From positions 1 through 64,000 of the forward strand of contig NZ_CP108393.1 of the NCBI RefSeq assembly GCF_035961655.1: a stretch of 64,000 nucleotides of DNA, written 5' to 3'. A model generated the notes under the pieces. It did no database searches, was not told the DNA's origin, and worked only from the letters and a program-made list of their open reading frames with translations. Within the stretch, counting starts at the first letter, position 1, and every line of letters begins with the position of its first letter. Positions 25,184-34,800 of the stretch are shown in pieces. The stretch is from Streptomyces sp. NBC_01317. Its GTDB lineage: Bacteria; Actinomycetota; Actinomycetes; Streptomycetales; Streptomycetaceae. Position numbers and translations under genes: made by a program.

Positions 25184-26095
25184 GGGTCGTCTTCAAAGCT
25201 GTTTGTGCGATGCGGGATTATGGCGGGTGTGGTGCGTCGTCATGAGTTGTCGGATGTTGAGTGGGCTGTGTTGTCGCGGTTGTTGCCGAGTTCGGGGACG
25301 GCTGGTCGGCCCCGGTCGGATGACCGGGTGGTGCTGAACGGGATCGTGTGGAAGCTGCGGACCGGTTCGGCCTGGCGGGACGTGCCGGAGCGTTACGGTT
25401 CCTGGCAGACCTTGTACACGCGTTTCCGCAGGTGGGCGCTGGACGGAACCTTCTCCCGCATGCTGAAGGCGATCCAGGCGGAGAGGGACGCGGCGGGTGA
25501 CATCGACTGGCTGGTGTCGGTGGACTCCACGATCGTGCGGGCCCACCAGCACGCGACCGGTGGGAAAAGGGGGCTGCCGACCGGGACGAAGCGGGTGATC
25601 ACGCCCTCGGCCGATCCCGTGGAGGACTGAGCACCAAGGTCCACCTGGCCTGCGACGGACACGGCCGGCCCCTCGCCTTCGTCCTGACCGGCGGCAACAC
25701 CAACGACTGCACCCGCTTCGAAGACGTCCTGGACGCCATCCGTGTTCCGCGCACCGGCCCGGGACGTCCCCGCACCCGACCCGACCACGTCATCGCCGAC
25801 AAGGGCTACAGCTCTCGCAAGATCCGCGCCTACCTGCGCAGACGCGGTATCGGGCACACCATCCCCGAACGCATCGACCAGGCCACAGGCCGCCTGCGCA
25901 AAGGCTCACGCGGCGGCCGCCCACCCACATTCGACAGGAGGGTCTACCGGCTCCGCAACGTCGTCGAACGATGCTTCAACCGACTCAAGCAATGGCGCGG
26001 CCTGGCCACCCGCTACGACAAAACCCGCGAGTCCTACCAAGCCACCGTCACCATCGCCTCCATCTTCCTCTGGATATGACCTTTGAAGACGACCC
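25184..26095 (+). mobile_element. IS5-like insertion sequence (IS427-group type), apparently intact
   Basis: The element is 912 bp. Its ends are perfect inverted repeats of 15 bp (GGGTCGTCTTCAAAG at 25,184 and its complement ending at 26,095). It is flanked by direct repeats of CTAG (25,180-25,183 and 26,096-26,099); a reading as a 16-bp repeat with a TA duplication is equivalent. It carries one transposase split over two frames. CTAG/TA target duplication and the two-frame transposase are typical of the IS427 subgroup of IS5. It sits exactly at the stop codon of the flavin reductase gene. Confidence 0.88.
25220..26079 (+). CDS. IS5-family transposase, two frames joined by frameshift
   Basis: The first frame (ATG at 25,220 to TGA at 25,630) encodes the N-terminal domain (ELSDVEWAVLSRLLP, W-R-D-V-P-E-R-Y-G) and the first catalytic Asp (SVDSTIVRAHQHA). 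The second frame begins inside it and runs to 26,079. It contains RGGLSTKVHLACDG, the second Asp (VIADKGYSS) and the catalytic Glu (NVVERCFNRLK), completing the DDE triad. A run of four A's and five G's at about 25,564-25,572 is the likely slip site producing the full-length protein. All three catalytic residues are present, so the element may still be active. Confidence 0.85.
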
Positions 26096-26114
26096 CTAGG
26101 GCGTCTCTTGCGGA

Positions 26115-26179
26115 GCACACCCGGGGCCGCCGGGTGTGCCGGAGCGGTGGGCGGCCCGCCCGGGTGCCGGGCGGGCCGC
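26115..26179. terminator. Two consecutive terminator-like hairpins
   Basis: The first is a 10-bp perfect stem (26115-26124/26130-26139, 5-base loop). The second is a 13-bp perfect stem (26151-26163/26167-26179, 3-base loop). They lie just past the IS element. Before that insertion they would have directly followed the flavin reductase stop, so they are probably its native terminator. Confidence 0.65.
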
Positions 26180-26283
26180 CGTTTCGGGCGCGGCGGGTGA
26201 GAGGGTGTGGGGGTCTTGCGGGCCCGGTGTGCGGAGAGCCGTCCGTGCCGGGGCCGTTCAGGGCCCGGCGCCGTACGTACGCG

Positions 26284-26318
26284 GAAGGCCCGGGGCGGTG
26301 AGCGCGGCCCGGGCCTTC
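26284..26318 (-). terminator. Terminator-like hairpin of the flavoenzyme operon
   Basis: A perfect 11-bp stem (26284-26294/26308-26318) has a 13-base loop. It lies 38 bp past the stop of the minus-strand acyl-CoA-dehydrogenase-like gene. Confidence 0.65.
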
Positions 26319-26355
26319 TGCGTGGGTGGGTGCGGGACCGTGCCCGCGGGGGGGA

Positions 26356-27528
26356 TCAGAGGAAGTACGTGCCGGGCTCCAGGCCCAGCAGGACCCGGCC
26401 CTGCACCTCCAGGTTGGCGTTGAGCTGGACCAGGGCGTGCAGCGAGAAGCCCTGGATGTCGCGGTGGAAGCGCTGGAGGTCCACCTCGCGGCGGATGACC
26501 GAGCCGCCGCTGGCCGCGAAGAGCAGTTCCACGGCCTCCTTGGAGAGCTGCGCCGCGTAGGCGGTCCTGCCGCGGATGACGGCCTTCTCCTCGTCCGAGG
26601 GCTGGAGGCCCGCGTCGGCCGCGCCCTGCAGGACCCGGTGCCAGGAGTGGGAGAGTGCCGCGGCCGCCTCGATCTTGCTGGAGGCGAGGGCCACCTGCTG
26701 CTGGGTGAGCGGGTGGTGGCTCTGCTCGGTCCACTGGGTGTAGGTGATGCCGCGTCCGGGCAGCCGCTCCAGGAACAGTTCGAACGCGCCGCGCGCCATC
26801 CCGACGAAGGTCGCGGAGACACTGGACATGATGTAGCCCAGCAGACCGTAATTACGGCCGGTGGCACCGGTGTTGGAGCGGTTGCCGGTGGCCGAGACCA
26901 TGGCCTCCTCCAGCGGTACGACCCGGTGCGCGGGCACGAAGACGCCGGTGGCGGTGGTCGTGGAACTGCCGGTGGCGGCGCCGGCCGAGACGTGCCAGTC
27001 GTCGGCGAAGGCCAGCTCGGAGGTGGGCACCAGCGCGACCAGTTCCTGGGCCGTCCCGTCGGGCTGCTCCACCACCGCGGCCAGCAGGTCCCAGTCCGCG
27101 CCCCGGCAGCCGGAGTTGAAGCGCCAGGTGCCGTCGAGGCGGTAGCCGCCCTCGACCGGTTCGAGGGTGCCGGTGGGGGCGAAGACGATGGAGACCCTGC
27201 CGCTGCCTTCAAAGACCTCCTTCTGCGCCTGGTCGGGGTAGAGGGTCGCGCACCAGGCGCTGGTGAGCCACACCATCGTCAGCCAGCCGGTGGAGGGGCA
27301 CCCCCGGGCCACCTCGGCGATGACCTGGGCCTGCTGCGCCACGTCGAAGTCGAGACCGCCGTGCTCGCGCGGCACGGCCGTGCGGAACACCCCCGCCCTC
27401 TGGAGCAGTTCGATGTTCTCCTCCGGTATCCAGCGCTGCTCCTCCGCGGCGGCCCCGTTGCGGCGAAGGGCGGGCACGGCGTCGCGTACCGCGTCCAGTA
27501 CAGAGGTCAGTTCTTCCTGCGTGGCCAC
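26356..27528 (-). CDS. Acyl-CoA-dehydrogenase-fold flavin-dependent monooxygenase/oxidase (copy 2)
   Basis: The protein has 390 residues and is a clear paralogue of the gene at 8,622-9,800. The two share the start of the helical domain (RRWIPE/QRWIPE-ENIELL), the SNTGATGRNY block in the middle domain, and an LQRFHRDIQG-type segment before the C-terminus. It is related to group D flavin monooxygenases (HsaA, pigment-pathway oxidases) as well as to acyl-CoA dehydrogenases. The likely role is oxidation or epoxidation of the cyclised amine with reduced flavin from the reductase at 24,626. The GTG at 27,528 is selected because GGAGAG lies 5 bases upstream. It is the last gene of a minus-strand operon beginning with the two NTF2-like genes; a short palindromic element has inserted between it and them. 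Confidence 0.85.
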   Translation of the reverse strand: MATQEELTSVLDAVRDAVPALRRNGAAAEEQRWIPEENIELLQRAGVFRTAVPREHGGLDFDVAQQAQVIAEVARGCPSTGWLTMVWLTSAWCATLYPDQAQKEVFEGSGRVSIVFAPTGTLEPVEGGYRLDGTWRFNSGCRGADWDLLAAVVEQPDGTAQELVALVPTSELAFADDWHVSAGAATGSSTTTATGVFVPAHRVVPLEEAMVSATGNRSNTGATGRNYGLLGYIMSSVSATFVGMARGAFELFLERLPGRGITYTQWTEQSHHPLTQQQVALASSKIEAAAALSHSWHRVLQGAADAGLQPSDEEKAVIRGRTAYAAQLSKEAVELLFAASGGSVIRREVDLQRFHRDIQGFSLHALVQLNANLEVQGRVLLGLEPGTYFL

Positions 27529-27655
27529 TTTTCTCTCCTCGAAGTGCCGTGGAGTACACGGGCAATACACGGGATGTGCCGTCTTTGACGCCAGAACCCC
27601 CCTGGTCCCAGGGGGGTTCGCGGTCGTGCCCCTCGTTCGCGCCCGGACCGCCCGG

Positions 27656-27722
27656 GGCGTGTGCGCGAAATGGTGTCCGGCTCGCGCCCTGCGGGCGGAC
27701 GGCCCCACTTCGCGGACACGGC
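27656..27722. mobile_element. MITE-like palindromic element, copy 2 (internally deleted, inverted)
   Basis: This 67-bp copy is in the opposite orientation to copies 1 and 3. From its right end inward it matches the left arm of the others for about 39 bp (GTGTCCGCGAAGTGGGGCC core), then jumps straight to the opposite terminal repeat (TTTCGCGCACACGCC). About 100 bp of core, including the central hairpin, is missing. The right end abuts CTAG (27,723-27,726), which contains the stop codon of the NTF2-like gene. Confidence 0.6.
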
Positions 27723-28148
27723 CTAGCCGGCGACCAGGCCCGTCGCGGCCACGGGACGGTCGATGGACATCAGCCAGCGGCCGTCCTCCCCGCGCCGCAG
27801 GACGTCGGTGCACACGCCCCGCAGCTGTACGGGCTGTCCGTCCGCCTCGATGGTGTCGATCTCGTAGTTGACACCGATCAGCGCGACGTCGCCGGCGACA
27901 TACGCGTGGGTCACCGTGGCGCGCAGGTCGGGCTTGCCGCCGAGGAACTCCTTGAAGAACGCCAGCCGTGCCTCGCCGGTGAGGGGCTCACCGGAGAAGT
28001 TCGAGATCGAGTCCTCCCGGTAGAGGCTGTCGAACAGCGCTCCGTCACCGGAGTTGAACGCCTGGATGAAGATGTCGTTCTGGGTGTCGGTGTCGGCGGT
28101 GAGGTCGGGGTTCGCCGGGTCGAAGTCGACATCGAAGGTGTACGCCAT
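27723..28148 (-). CDS. NTF2-like (SnoaL-type) putative cyclase 1
   Basis: The protein has 141 residues with a nuclear-transport-factor-2-like cone fold. The pattern is the SnoaL/ketosteroid-isomerase type: an early helix (DIFIQAFNSGDGALFDSLY), a short hydrophobic strand (SISNFSGEPLTG) and the twisted sheet ending in GRWLMSIDRP. Such proteins form a deep hydrophobic pocket. In the streptazone pathway, as I recall it, two of them catalyse carbocycle closure with epoxide opening. The ATG at 28,148 follows GGAAAGGA. Its TAG stop lies in the CTAG bordering a MITE-like copy. It is 59 bp downstream of a second NTF2-like gene, so the pair is probably one operon. Confidence 0.82.
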   Translation of the reverse strand: MAYTFDVDFDPANPDLTADTDTQNDIFIQAFNSGDGALFDSLYREDSISNFSGEPLTGEARLAFFKEFLGGKPDLRATVTHAYVAGDVALIGVNYEIDTIEADGQPVQLRGVCTDVLRRGEDGRWLMSIDRPVAATGLVAG

Positions 28149-28207
28149 GATCGGTCGGTCCTTTCCGTGGGAGGGGGGAGGAGGGAGGGGGGCGGTGCGG
28201 TCCCGGG

Positions 28208-28588
28208 TCAGTCCTCCTGGCCGTACGGGTCGTCGATGGCGTAGCGCCACACCTTGTCCTCGCCCAGCCGCAGGACGTCGACGCCCGTGCCGGTGAGCCG
28301 CTCGGGCTTCCCCTCGGCGTCGACCGTGTCGATCGTCCAGTCGACGATCAGCAGGGCCGTGTCGCCGGTCACGAACGTCTGCCGGGGCACGGCGGTCATC
28401 GTCGGCCGGTTCTTGAGGAATTCCCGCTGGTATTCCCGGCGCGCGTCGCCCGTCAGCGGCTTGCCCGGCTCCCAGACTGCGACGGACTCCGCCGTGTAGA
28501 AGCTGTCCATGGTTTCGAAGTCGCCCGCGTTGAAAGCCTCAACATATTGACTTGTGTGCTTTTCCACGTCGTCGGTGAGCTGTGACAT
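28208..28588 (-). CDS. NTF2-like (SnoaL-type) putative cyclase 2
   Basis: The protein has about 126 residues and is a divergent paralogue of the NTF2-like gene just downstream. It shares the opening helix (YVEAFNAGDFETMDSFY), the GKPLTGDAR loop and the closing strand W-R-Y-A-I-D-D-P. The catalytic residue cannot be assigned with confidence; Asp and His/Arg positions in the pocket differ between the two copies, which suggests different steps or heterodimers. The ATG at 28,588 is used; an in-frame TTG at 28,600 with a better-placed AGAAGG is an alternative that adds four residues. It is the first gene of the minus-strand operon and divergent from PKS1. Confidence 0.8.
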   Translation of the reverse strand: MSQLTDDVEKHTSQYVEAFNAGDFETMDSFYTAESVAVWEPGKPLTGDARREYQREFLKNRPTMTAVPRQTFVTGDTALLIVDWTIDTVDAEGKPERLTGTGVDVLRLGEDKVWRYAIDDPYGQED

Positions 28589-28848
28589 GACGAAATCCAA
28601 CCTGCCTTCTCTTGTAGCCGGGTGCCGCCCTTTCGTACGCCGACACTATTGCGGGGTCATCAACGTCCCGCCCATGAACGGGTAATGCGGCGGTCTCCCG
28701 GCATGTGGCCGGGGTGGTTACCGCCCGGTGGAGCCGCGCTGAGAGGGCCGAGAGGACCACCTGCCTACGATCTGGAAGCAGTGTCACCGAAATGCCTTTC
28801 AAGGTCGCCCAGTTCGGCCGGATTCACTGGAAAGGGAAGTCGAGCGCG
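28589..28848. promoter_or_regulatory. Divergent promoter region, cyclase operon / PKS operon
   Basis: This is a 260-bp gap between the NTF2-like operon (minus) and PKS1 (plus). A TACGAT at 28,766-28,771 is a plausible -10 for the PKS transcript. GGT-type heptamers occur at 28,681 and 28,692, and at 28,716 and 28,727, each pair 11 bp apart, compatible with SARP control. It shares GCGGGGTCATC (28,651) with the aminotransferase/flavin-reductase promoter region (24,449). Confidence 0.45.
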
Positions 28849-31800
28849 ATGACGAATCAGCACCATTTCCACAGGGCCGCGCAGGGCGAGGGGCCCGGCG
28901 AGGGCATCGCGGTCGTCGGAGTGTCCTGCCGGCTTCCCGGCGCGGACACCCCCGGGGCTTTCTGGGACCTGCTGCGCACCGGCTCGGACGCCATCACCCC
29001 GGTGCCCGGCGGGCGCTGGCTGCCCGCCTCCGGCGAACCGGCCTACCAGGCGGCGGAGCCGGGGACGCGCCGGGGCGGGTTCCTGGACCGGGTGGACACC
29101 TTCGACGCGGACTTCTTCGGCATCTCACCGCGCGAGGCCACCACCATGGACCCCCAGCAGCGGCTGGTGCTGGAACTGGCCTGGGAGGCCCTGGAGGACG
29201 CCGGCACCCTCCCGGCCGCGCTGCGCGGCAGCCGTACCGCCGTGTTCGTGGGCACCCTGCGCGACGACTACACGGCACTGCTCTACCAGTACGGCGACCG
29301 GGCGCTCACCCAGCACACCATGACCGGCGTCAACCGGGGCGTCATCGCCAACCGGGTCTCCTACCACCTGGGCCTGCACGGACCGAGCCTGACCGTCGAC
29401 TCGGCGCAGTCCTCCTCGCTGGTCGCCGTCCATCTCGCCTGCGAGTCCCTGCGCTCCGGCGAGAGCGACACGGCGATCGCGGCGGGCGTCAACCTGAACA
29501 TCCTCGCCGAGAGCGCGGCCACCGGGGAGCGGTTCGGCGGGCTCTCCCCCGACGGCACGACCTACGCCTTCGACGCCCGCGCCAACGGTTTCGTGCGCGG
29601 CGAGGGCGGGGCGGTCCTCGTCCTCAAGCCGCTGGCCCGCGCGGTCGCGGACGGCGACCGCGTCTACGGGGTCATCCGCGCCAGCGCGGTCAACAACGAC
29701 GGTGCGACCGCGGGCCTGACGGTCCCCGGCCGGCCGGCGCAGGAACGTGTCCTGCGCGAGGCGTACGAGAAGGCCGGCATCGACCCGGCCGCCGTGCAGT
29801 ACGTCGAACTCCACGGCACCGGGACCCCGGTGGGCGACCCCGTGGAGGCGGCGGCGCTGGGCGCGGTGCTCGGCGCGGGCCGGGCCCCGGGCGCGGGGCT
29901 GCGGGTCGGCTCGGCCAAGACCAACGTGGGCCACCTCGAAGGCGCGGCCGGCATCGTCGGCGTGCTCAAGACACTGCTGGCGCTGAGCCACCGGCGGCTG
30001 CCCCCGAGCCTCAACTTCGCCGCCCCCCACCCCCGGATCCCCCTGGAGGAGCTGGGACTGGAGGTGCAGCGGGAGCTGACCGAGTGGCCCGCGCCCCAGC
30101 GGCCGCTGGTGGCCGGGGTCTCCTCCTTCGGCATGGGCGGCACGAACGCGCACGTCGTCCTCACCGAGGGCCCGGTGTCCCTGGCACCCGGCGCTCCCGC
30201 CCACCGGGCGGCCGGTACTCCCGGTGTGGTCCCGCTGGTGCTCTCCGGGCGCTCGGAAACAGCGCTGCGGGCCCAGGCCGCCCGCCTGCGGAACGCCCTG
30301 ACGGGCGAGGGCGCGCCGGTGACCGCCGACGCCGCCTGGTCCCTGGCCACCACCCGTACCGTCTTCGAGCACCGGGCGGTCGCACTGGCCGCGCCCGGCG
30401 GCGGTCCCGGCCTCCTTCACGCGCTCGACGCCCTCGCCGCGGGCGAATCGTCGGCCGATGTGGTGCGCGGCGCGGCCGGCCCGGGGCGGCTCGCCTTCGT
30501 CTTCACGGGGCAGGGCGCCCAGCGTGCCGGGATGGGCCTGGAGCTGTACGGGGCGTTCCCCGCGTTCGCCGAGGCCTTCGACGCGGTCCGCGCCGAGCTG
30601 GACCCGCTGCTGGAGCGGCCGCTGCTGGAGGTGATCGCCTCCGGGGAGGGCCTGGAGGAGACCGGGTACGCCCAGCCCGCGCTCTTCGCCCTCGAAGTGT
30701 CCCTCTACCGGCTGGCGGAGTCCTGGGGTGTGGTGCCGGACCTGCTCGCCGGCCATTCCATCGGTGAGATCGCCGCCGCGCATGTCGCGGGGGTCTTCGA
30801 CCTGCCCGACGCCGCGCGGCTGGTCGCCGCGCGCGGGCGGCTGATGCAGGCGCTGGCGCCCGGCGGTGCGATGGTCGCGGTCGAGGCCACACCCGGTGAG
30901 GTGTCCGCGCTCCTGGCTGGCCATGAGGACCAGGTGGGCATCGCCGCGGTCAACGGGCCCCGTTCGGTGGTCCTGTCCGGTGCGCGCGAGAGCGTCCTGG
31001 CGCTCGCGGAGCGGCTGCGCGGCCAGGGGCGGCGGACGAAGCGGCTGAATGTCTCGCACGCCTTCCACTCCCCGCTGATGGACCCGATGCTCGACGACTT
31101 CCGTACGGTCGTGGACGGGCTGAGCCTGCGCGCGCCCCGCATCGGCGCGGTGTCGTCGGTGACCGGGCAGCTTGTGGGCGAGGCCTGGTCGTCGGCCGCG
31201 TACTGGGTGGAGCAGGTGCGCCGCCCGGTGCTGTTCGGGGACGCGGTGCGGGCCCTGGAGGACGCGGGCGCCACCGCGTTCGTGGAGCTGGGGCCCGACG
31301 GGGTCTGCTCGGCGATGGTCCGCGACAGTGTCCGGGAGGCGGACGCGGTGCTCGCGGTGGCCGCGCTGCGCGGGGGGCGGCCGGAGGCCAGGACCCTGCT
31401 GGCGGCCCTGGCGGCGGCCTTCGTGCGGGGTACGCACGTCAACTGGGGTGCGATCCCCTCCTACGGTGACGCCCGGCGCGTACCGCTGCCGACCTACGCC
31501 TTCCAGCGGGAGCGGTACTGGGTCTCGGGCACCGCTGCCGCCCGTGAGCTCACGCCCGGCGCGCCGCAGGCTCCCGTCACGGGGGAAGCCGCACCCGGCG
31601 GCCGGGAGGCGGGCGATGTAGCCGGGGTGGGGGCCGCGGTGGACGCGGACGCGCTGGTGGCCGGGCTGGTCGCGCGGGTGCTGGAGTATCCGGCCGGGCG
31701 GCGGGTGCCCCCGCACGCCACGTTCAAGGAGCTGGGCTTCGACTCGCTGATGTCGGTGGAGCTGCGCGACGCGCTGGCCTCCGCGACGGGGCTGCGCCTG

Positions 31801-34800
31801 GCCGGCGGGCTGCTCTACGACCACCCCACACCGGGCGCCCTGACCAGCCACCTCCAGTCCCTCCTCGCCGGGAAGGACGCCACGGGGGCAGAGGGGCCGG
31901 CGCTGCCCGGCGGGCCGGACGAACCGGTCGCCATCGTCGGCATGGCCTGCCGCTACCCCGGCGGCGTCACCTCGCCCGAGGACCTGTGGCGGCTGGTGGC
32001 CGGCGGCGGGGACGCCGTCTCCGCGTTCCCCGCCGACCGCGGCTGGGAAAAGGACCTGTACGACAGCGACCCGGCCCGCGGTGGGCACAGCACCGTGCGC
32101 GAGGGCGGGTTCGTCAAGGACGCGGCCCGCTTCGACAACGCCTTCTTCGGGATCTCGCCGCGCGAGGCGCTGGCGATGGACCCCCAGCAGCGGCTGCTCC
32201 TGGAGACCGCCTGGGAGGCGGTGGAGCGGGCGCGGCTGGACGCGGACGCGCTGCGCGGCAGCCGTACGGGCGTGTTCATCGGCGCCACCACCCTGGACTA
32301 CGGGCCCCGGATGCAGGACGCGCCCGACAGCGTCGAGGGCTATCTGCTGACCGGCACCACCCCCAGCGTGATGTCCGGGCGCATCGCCTACCAACTGGGC
32401 CTGGCGGGCCCGGCGGTGACCGTCGACACGGCGTGCTCGTCGTCGCTGACCGCCCTGCACCTGGCCCTTGGGTCGCTGCGCTCGGGCGAGTCGGCGCTGG
32501 CGATCGCGGGCGGCGCCACGATCATGTCGTCCCCCGGGATGTTCGTGGAGTTCTCCCGCCAGCGGGGGCTGGCCGCCGACGGCCGGTCGAAGTCGTTCGC
32601 GGCCTCGGCCGACGGCACCTCCTGGGCCGAGGGCGTGGGCCTGCTGGTCCTGGAACGGCTCTCCGACGCACGGAAGAACGGGCACCAGGTCCTGGCGGTC
32701 GTCCGCGGCAGCGCGATCAACCAGGACGGTGCCAGCAACGGCCTGACCGCGCCCAACGGCCCCGCGCAGGAACGGGTCATCCGCGCGGCGCTGGCGGACG
32801 CGGGCCTGGCCCCGGCGGACATCGACGCCGTGGAGGCGCACGGCACCGGCACCCGCCTGGGCGACCCCATCGAGGCCGAGGCGCTCCTGGCGACCTACGG
32901 GCACGAGCGCGGGGACCGCGCCCCCGTCCTGCTCGGATCGCTCAAGTCGAACATCGGGCACGCCCAGGCCGCGGCCGGGGTCGGCGGCGTCATCAAGATG
33001 GTGCAGGCCATGCGCCACGGCGTCCTGCCCCGCACCCTGCACGTGGACGAGCCGACCCCGATGGTCGACTGGTCCCGGGGCACGGTGAAACTCCTCACCG
33101 AGGCCGCCGACTGGCCCCGGACCGGGCGCCCGCGCCGGGCCGCCGTCTCCTCCTTCGGCATCAGCGGCACCAACGCCCACGTCATCCTCGAACAGGGCCC
33201 GCCCGCCCCGCAGCCCGCCCCCGCGCACGAGTGGTCCGGGCCCGCGCCCTGGCTGCTGTACGCCCAGGACGAGGCGGCGCTGCGTGAACAGGCCGCCCGC
33301 ATCCGCGCGTTGACCGCCGGCGGAGCCGGTGCGTACGACACCGGGTTCTCGCTGGCCACCACCCGTACCGCGCTCCCCCACCGGGCGGCGGTCCTCGCCG
33401 CCACCCCGCAGGACCTCCTGGCCGGCCTGGACGCGCTCGCCGGGGGCCGGGAGGACCCCCGGGTCGTCACCGGCAGCGCCGCGGCCCCGGGCAAGACCGC
33501 GTTCCTCTTCACCGGGCAGGGCGCCCAGCGCACCGGCATGGGACAGGAACTGTACGAGGCGTACCCGGTCTTCGCCCAGGCGCTGGACGACGCCTGCGCC
33601 GCGCTGGACGCGCATCTGCCGCAGCCGTTGCGCACGGTGCTGTTCGCCGCCGAGGGGACCCCTGAGGCGGCGGTGCTGCACCGCACCGCGTACACCCAGC
33701 CCGCGTTGTTCGCCGTGGAGGTCGCGCTGTTCCGCCTGGCCGCGCACCACGGGCTCACCCCCGACCTGCTCGCCGGGCACTCCATCGGCGAACTGGCCGC
33801 CGCGCACTGCGCGGGCGTGCTCTCCCTGCGGGACGCGGCGCGTCTGGTCGCCGCCCGGGGGCGGCTGATGGAGTCGGCGCCGGCCGGCGGGGCCATGGTC
33901 GCCATCGAGGCGAAGGAGAGCGAACTGGCCGCCGACCTGGCCGAGTTCGGCGGCCGGCTGTCCATCGCCGCGGTCAACGGCCCCGCCTCCCTGGTCATCT
34001 CCGGCGACCAGGACGCGGCCGGGGAACTCGCCGGGCGGTGGCGGGCACAAGGCCGCAGGACACGCCGCCTCCAGGTCAGCCACGCCTTCCACTCCCCCCA
34101 CATTGACGGCGTCCTGGAGGAGTTCCGGGCCGTCGCGGCCGCACTGACCTGGCACGCGCCGCGGATACCGATCGTCTCGACGGTCACCGGGCGCCTGGCC
34201 ACCACCGGTGAACTCACCTCGCCCGACTACTGGGCCGGGCAGATCCGCGAGGCCGTACGGTTCCTCGACGCGACCCGGGAACTACAGGCGCGCGGCGCCA
34301 CCGTGTTCGTGGAGATCGGCCCCGACGCGGTCCTCGCCCCGCTGGCCCAGGGCTGCCTGAGCGGCGAGGACACCCACACCGTGGCGCTGCTGCGCGCCGG
34401 GCGGCCCGAGCCGCGGACCCTGGTCACGGGCCTGGCGAGCGCCCGGGTCCACGGGGCGCCCCTGGAGGGCGCCTCGTTCTTCCCCGGCGGCCGCCCCGTC
34501 GATCTGCCGACGTACGCCTTCCAGCGCGAGCACTACTGGCTGGCACCCCACGCCCCCGGTGACGCACGGACCCTGGGCCTGGATTCCGCGGACCACCCGC
34601 TGCTGTCCACCGCCATGGACCTCGCGGACGGTGAGGGCCTGGTCCTGACCGGTCTGCTGTCGGCCGCGGCACATCCCTGGCTGGCCGACCACACGGTGGG
34701 CGGCGGGGTGCTCCTGCCCGCCACGGCCTTCGTCGAACTGGCCCTGGCCGCCGGCGGGCGGACCGGCGCGGACCGGGTGGGCGACCTCACCCTGGAGGCG

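Noticed and set aside
25742..26086. A separate 114-residue protein within the IS element
   Set aside because: It is a third frame over the transposase and has no domain; the DDE frame accounts for the region.
29407..29409. Loss of the catalytic Cys in the first KS as an inactivating mutation
   Set aside because: Gln at this position is the normal signature of a KSQ loading domain, which decarboxylates malonyl-ACP.
29125..34155. A 1,676-residue open frame on the minus strand inside PKS1
   Set aside because: Its composition is that of a GC-bias shadow (frame opposite to a perfect PKS reading frame); it has no start signal or domain.
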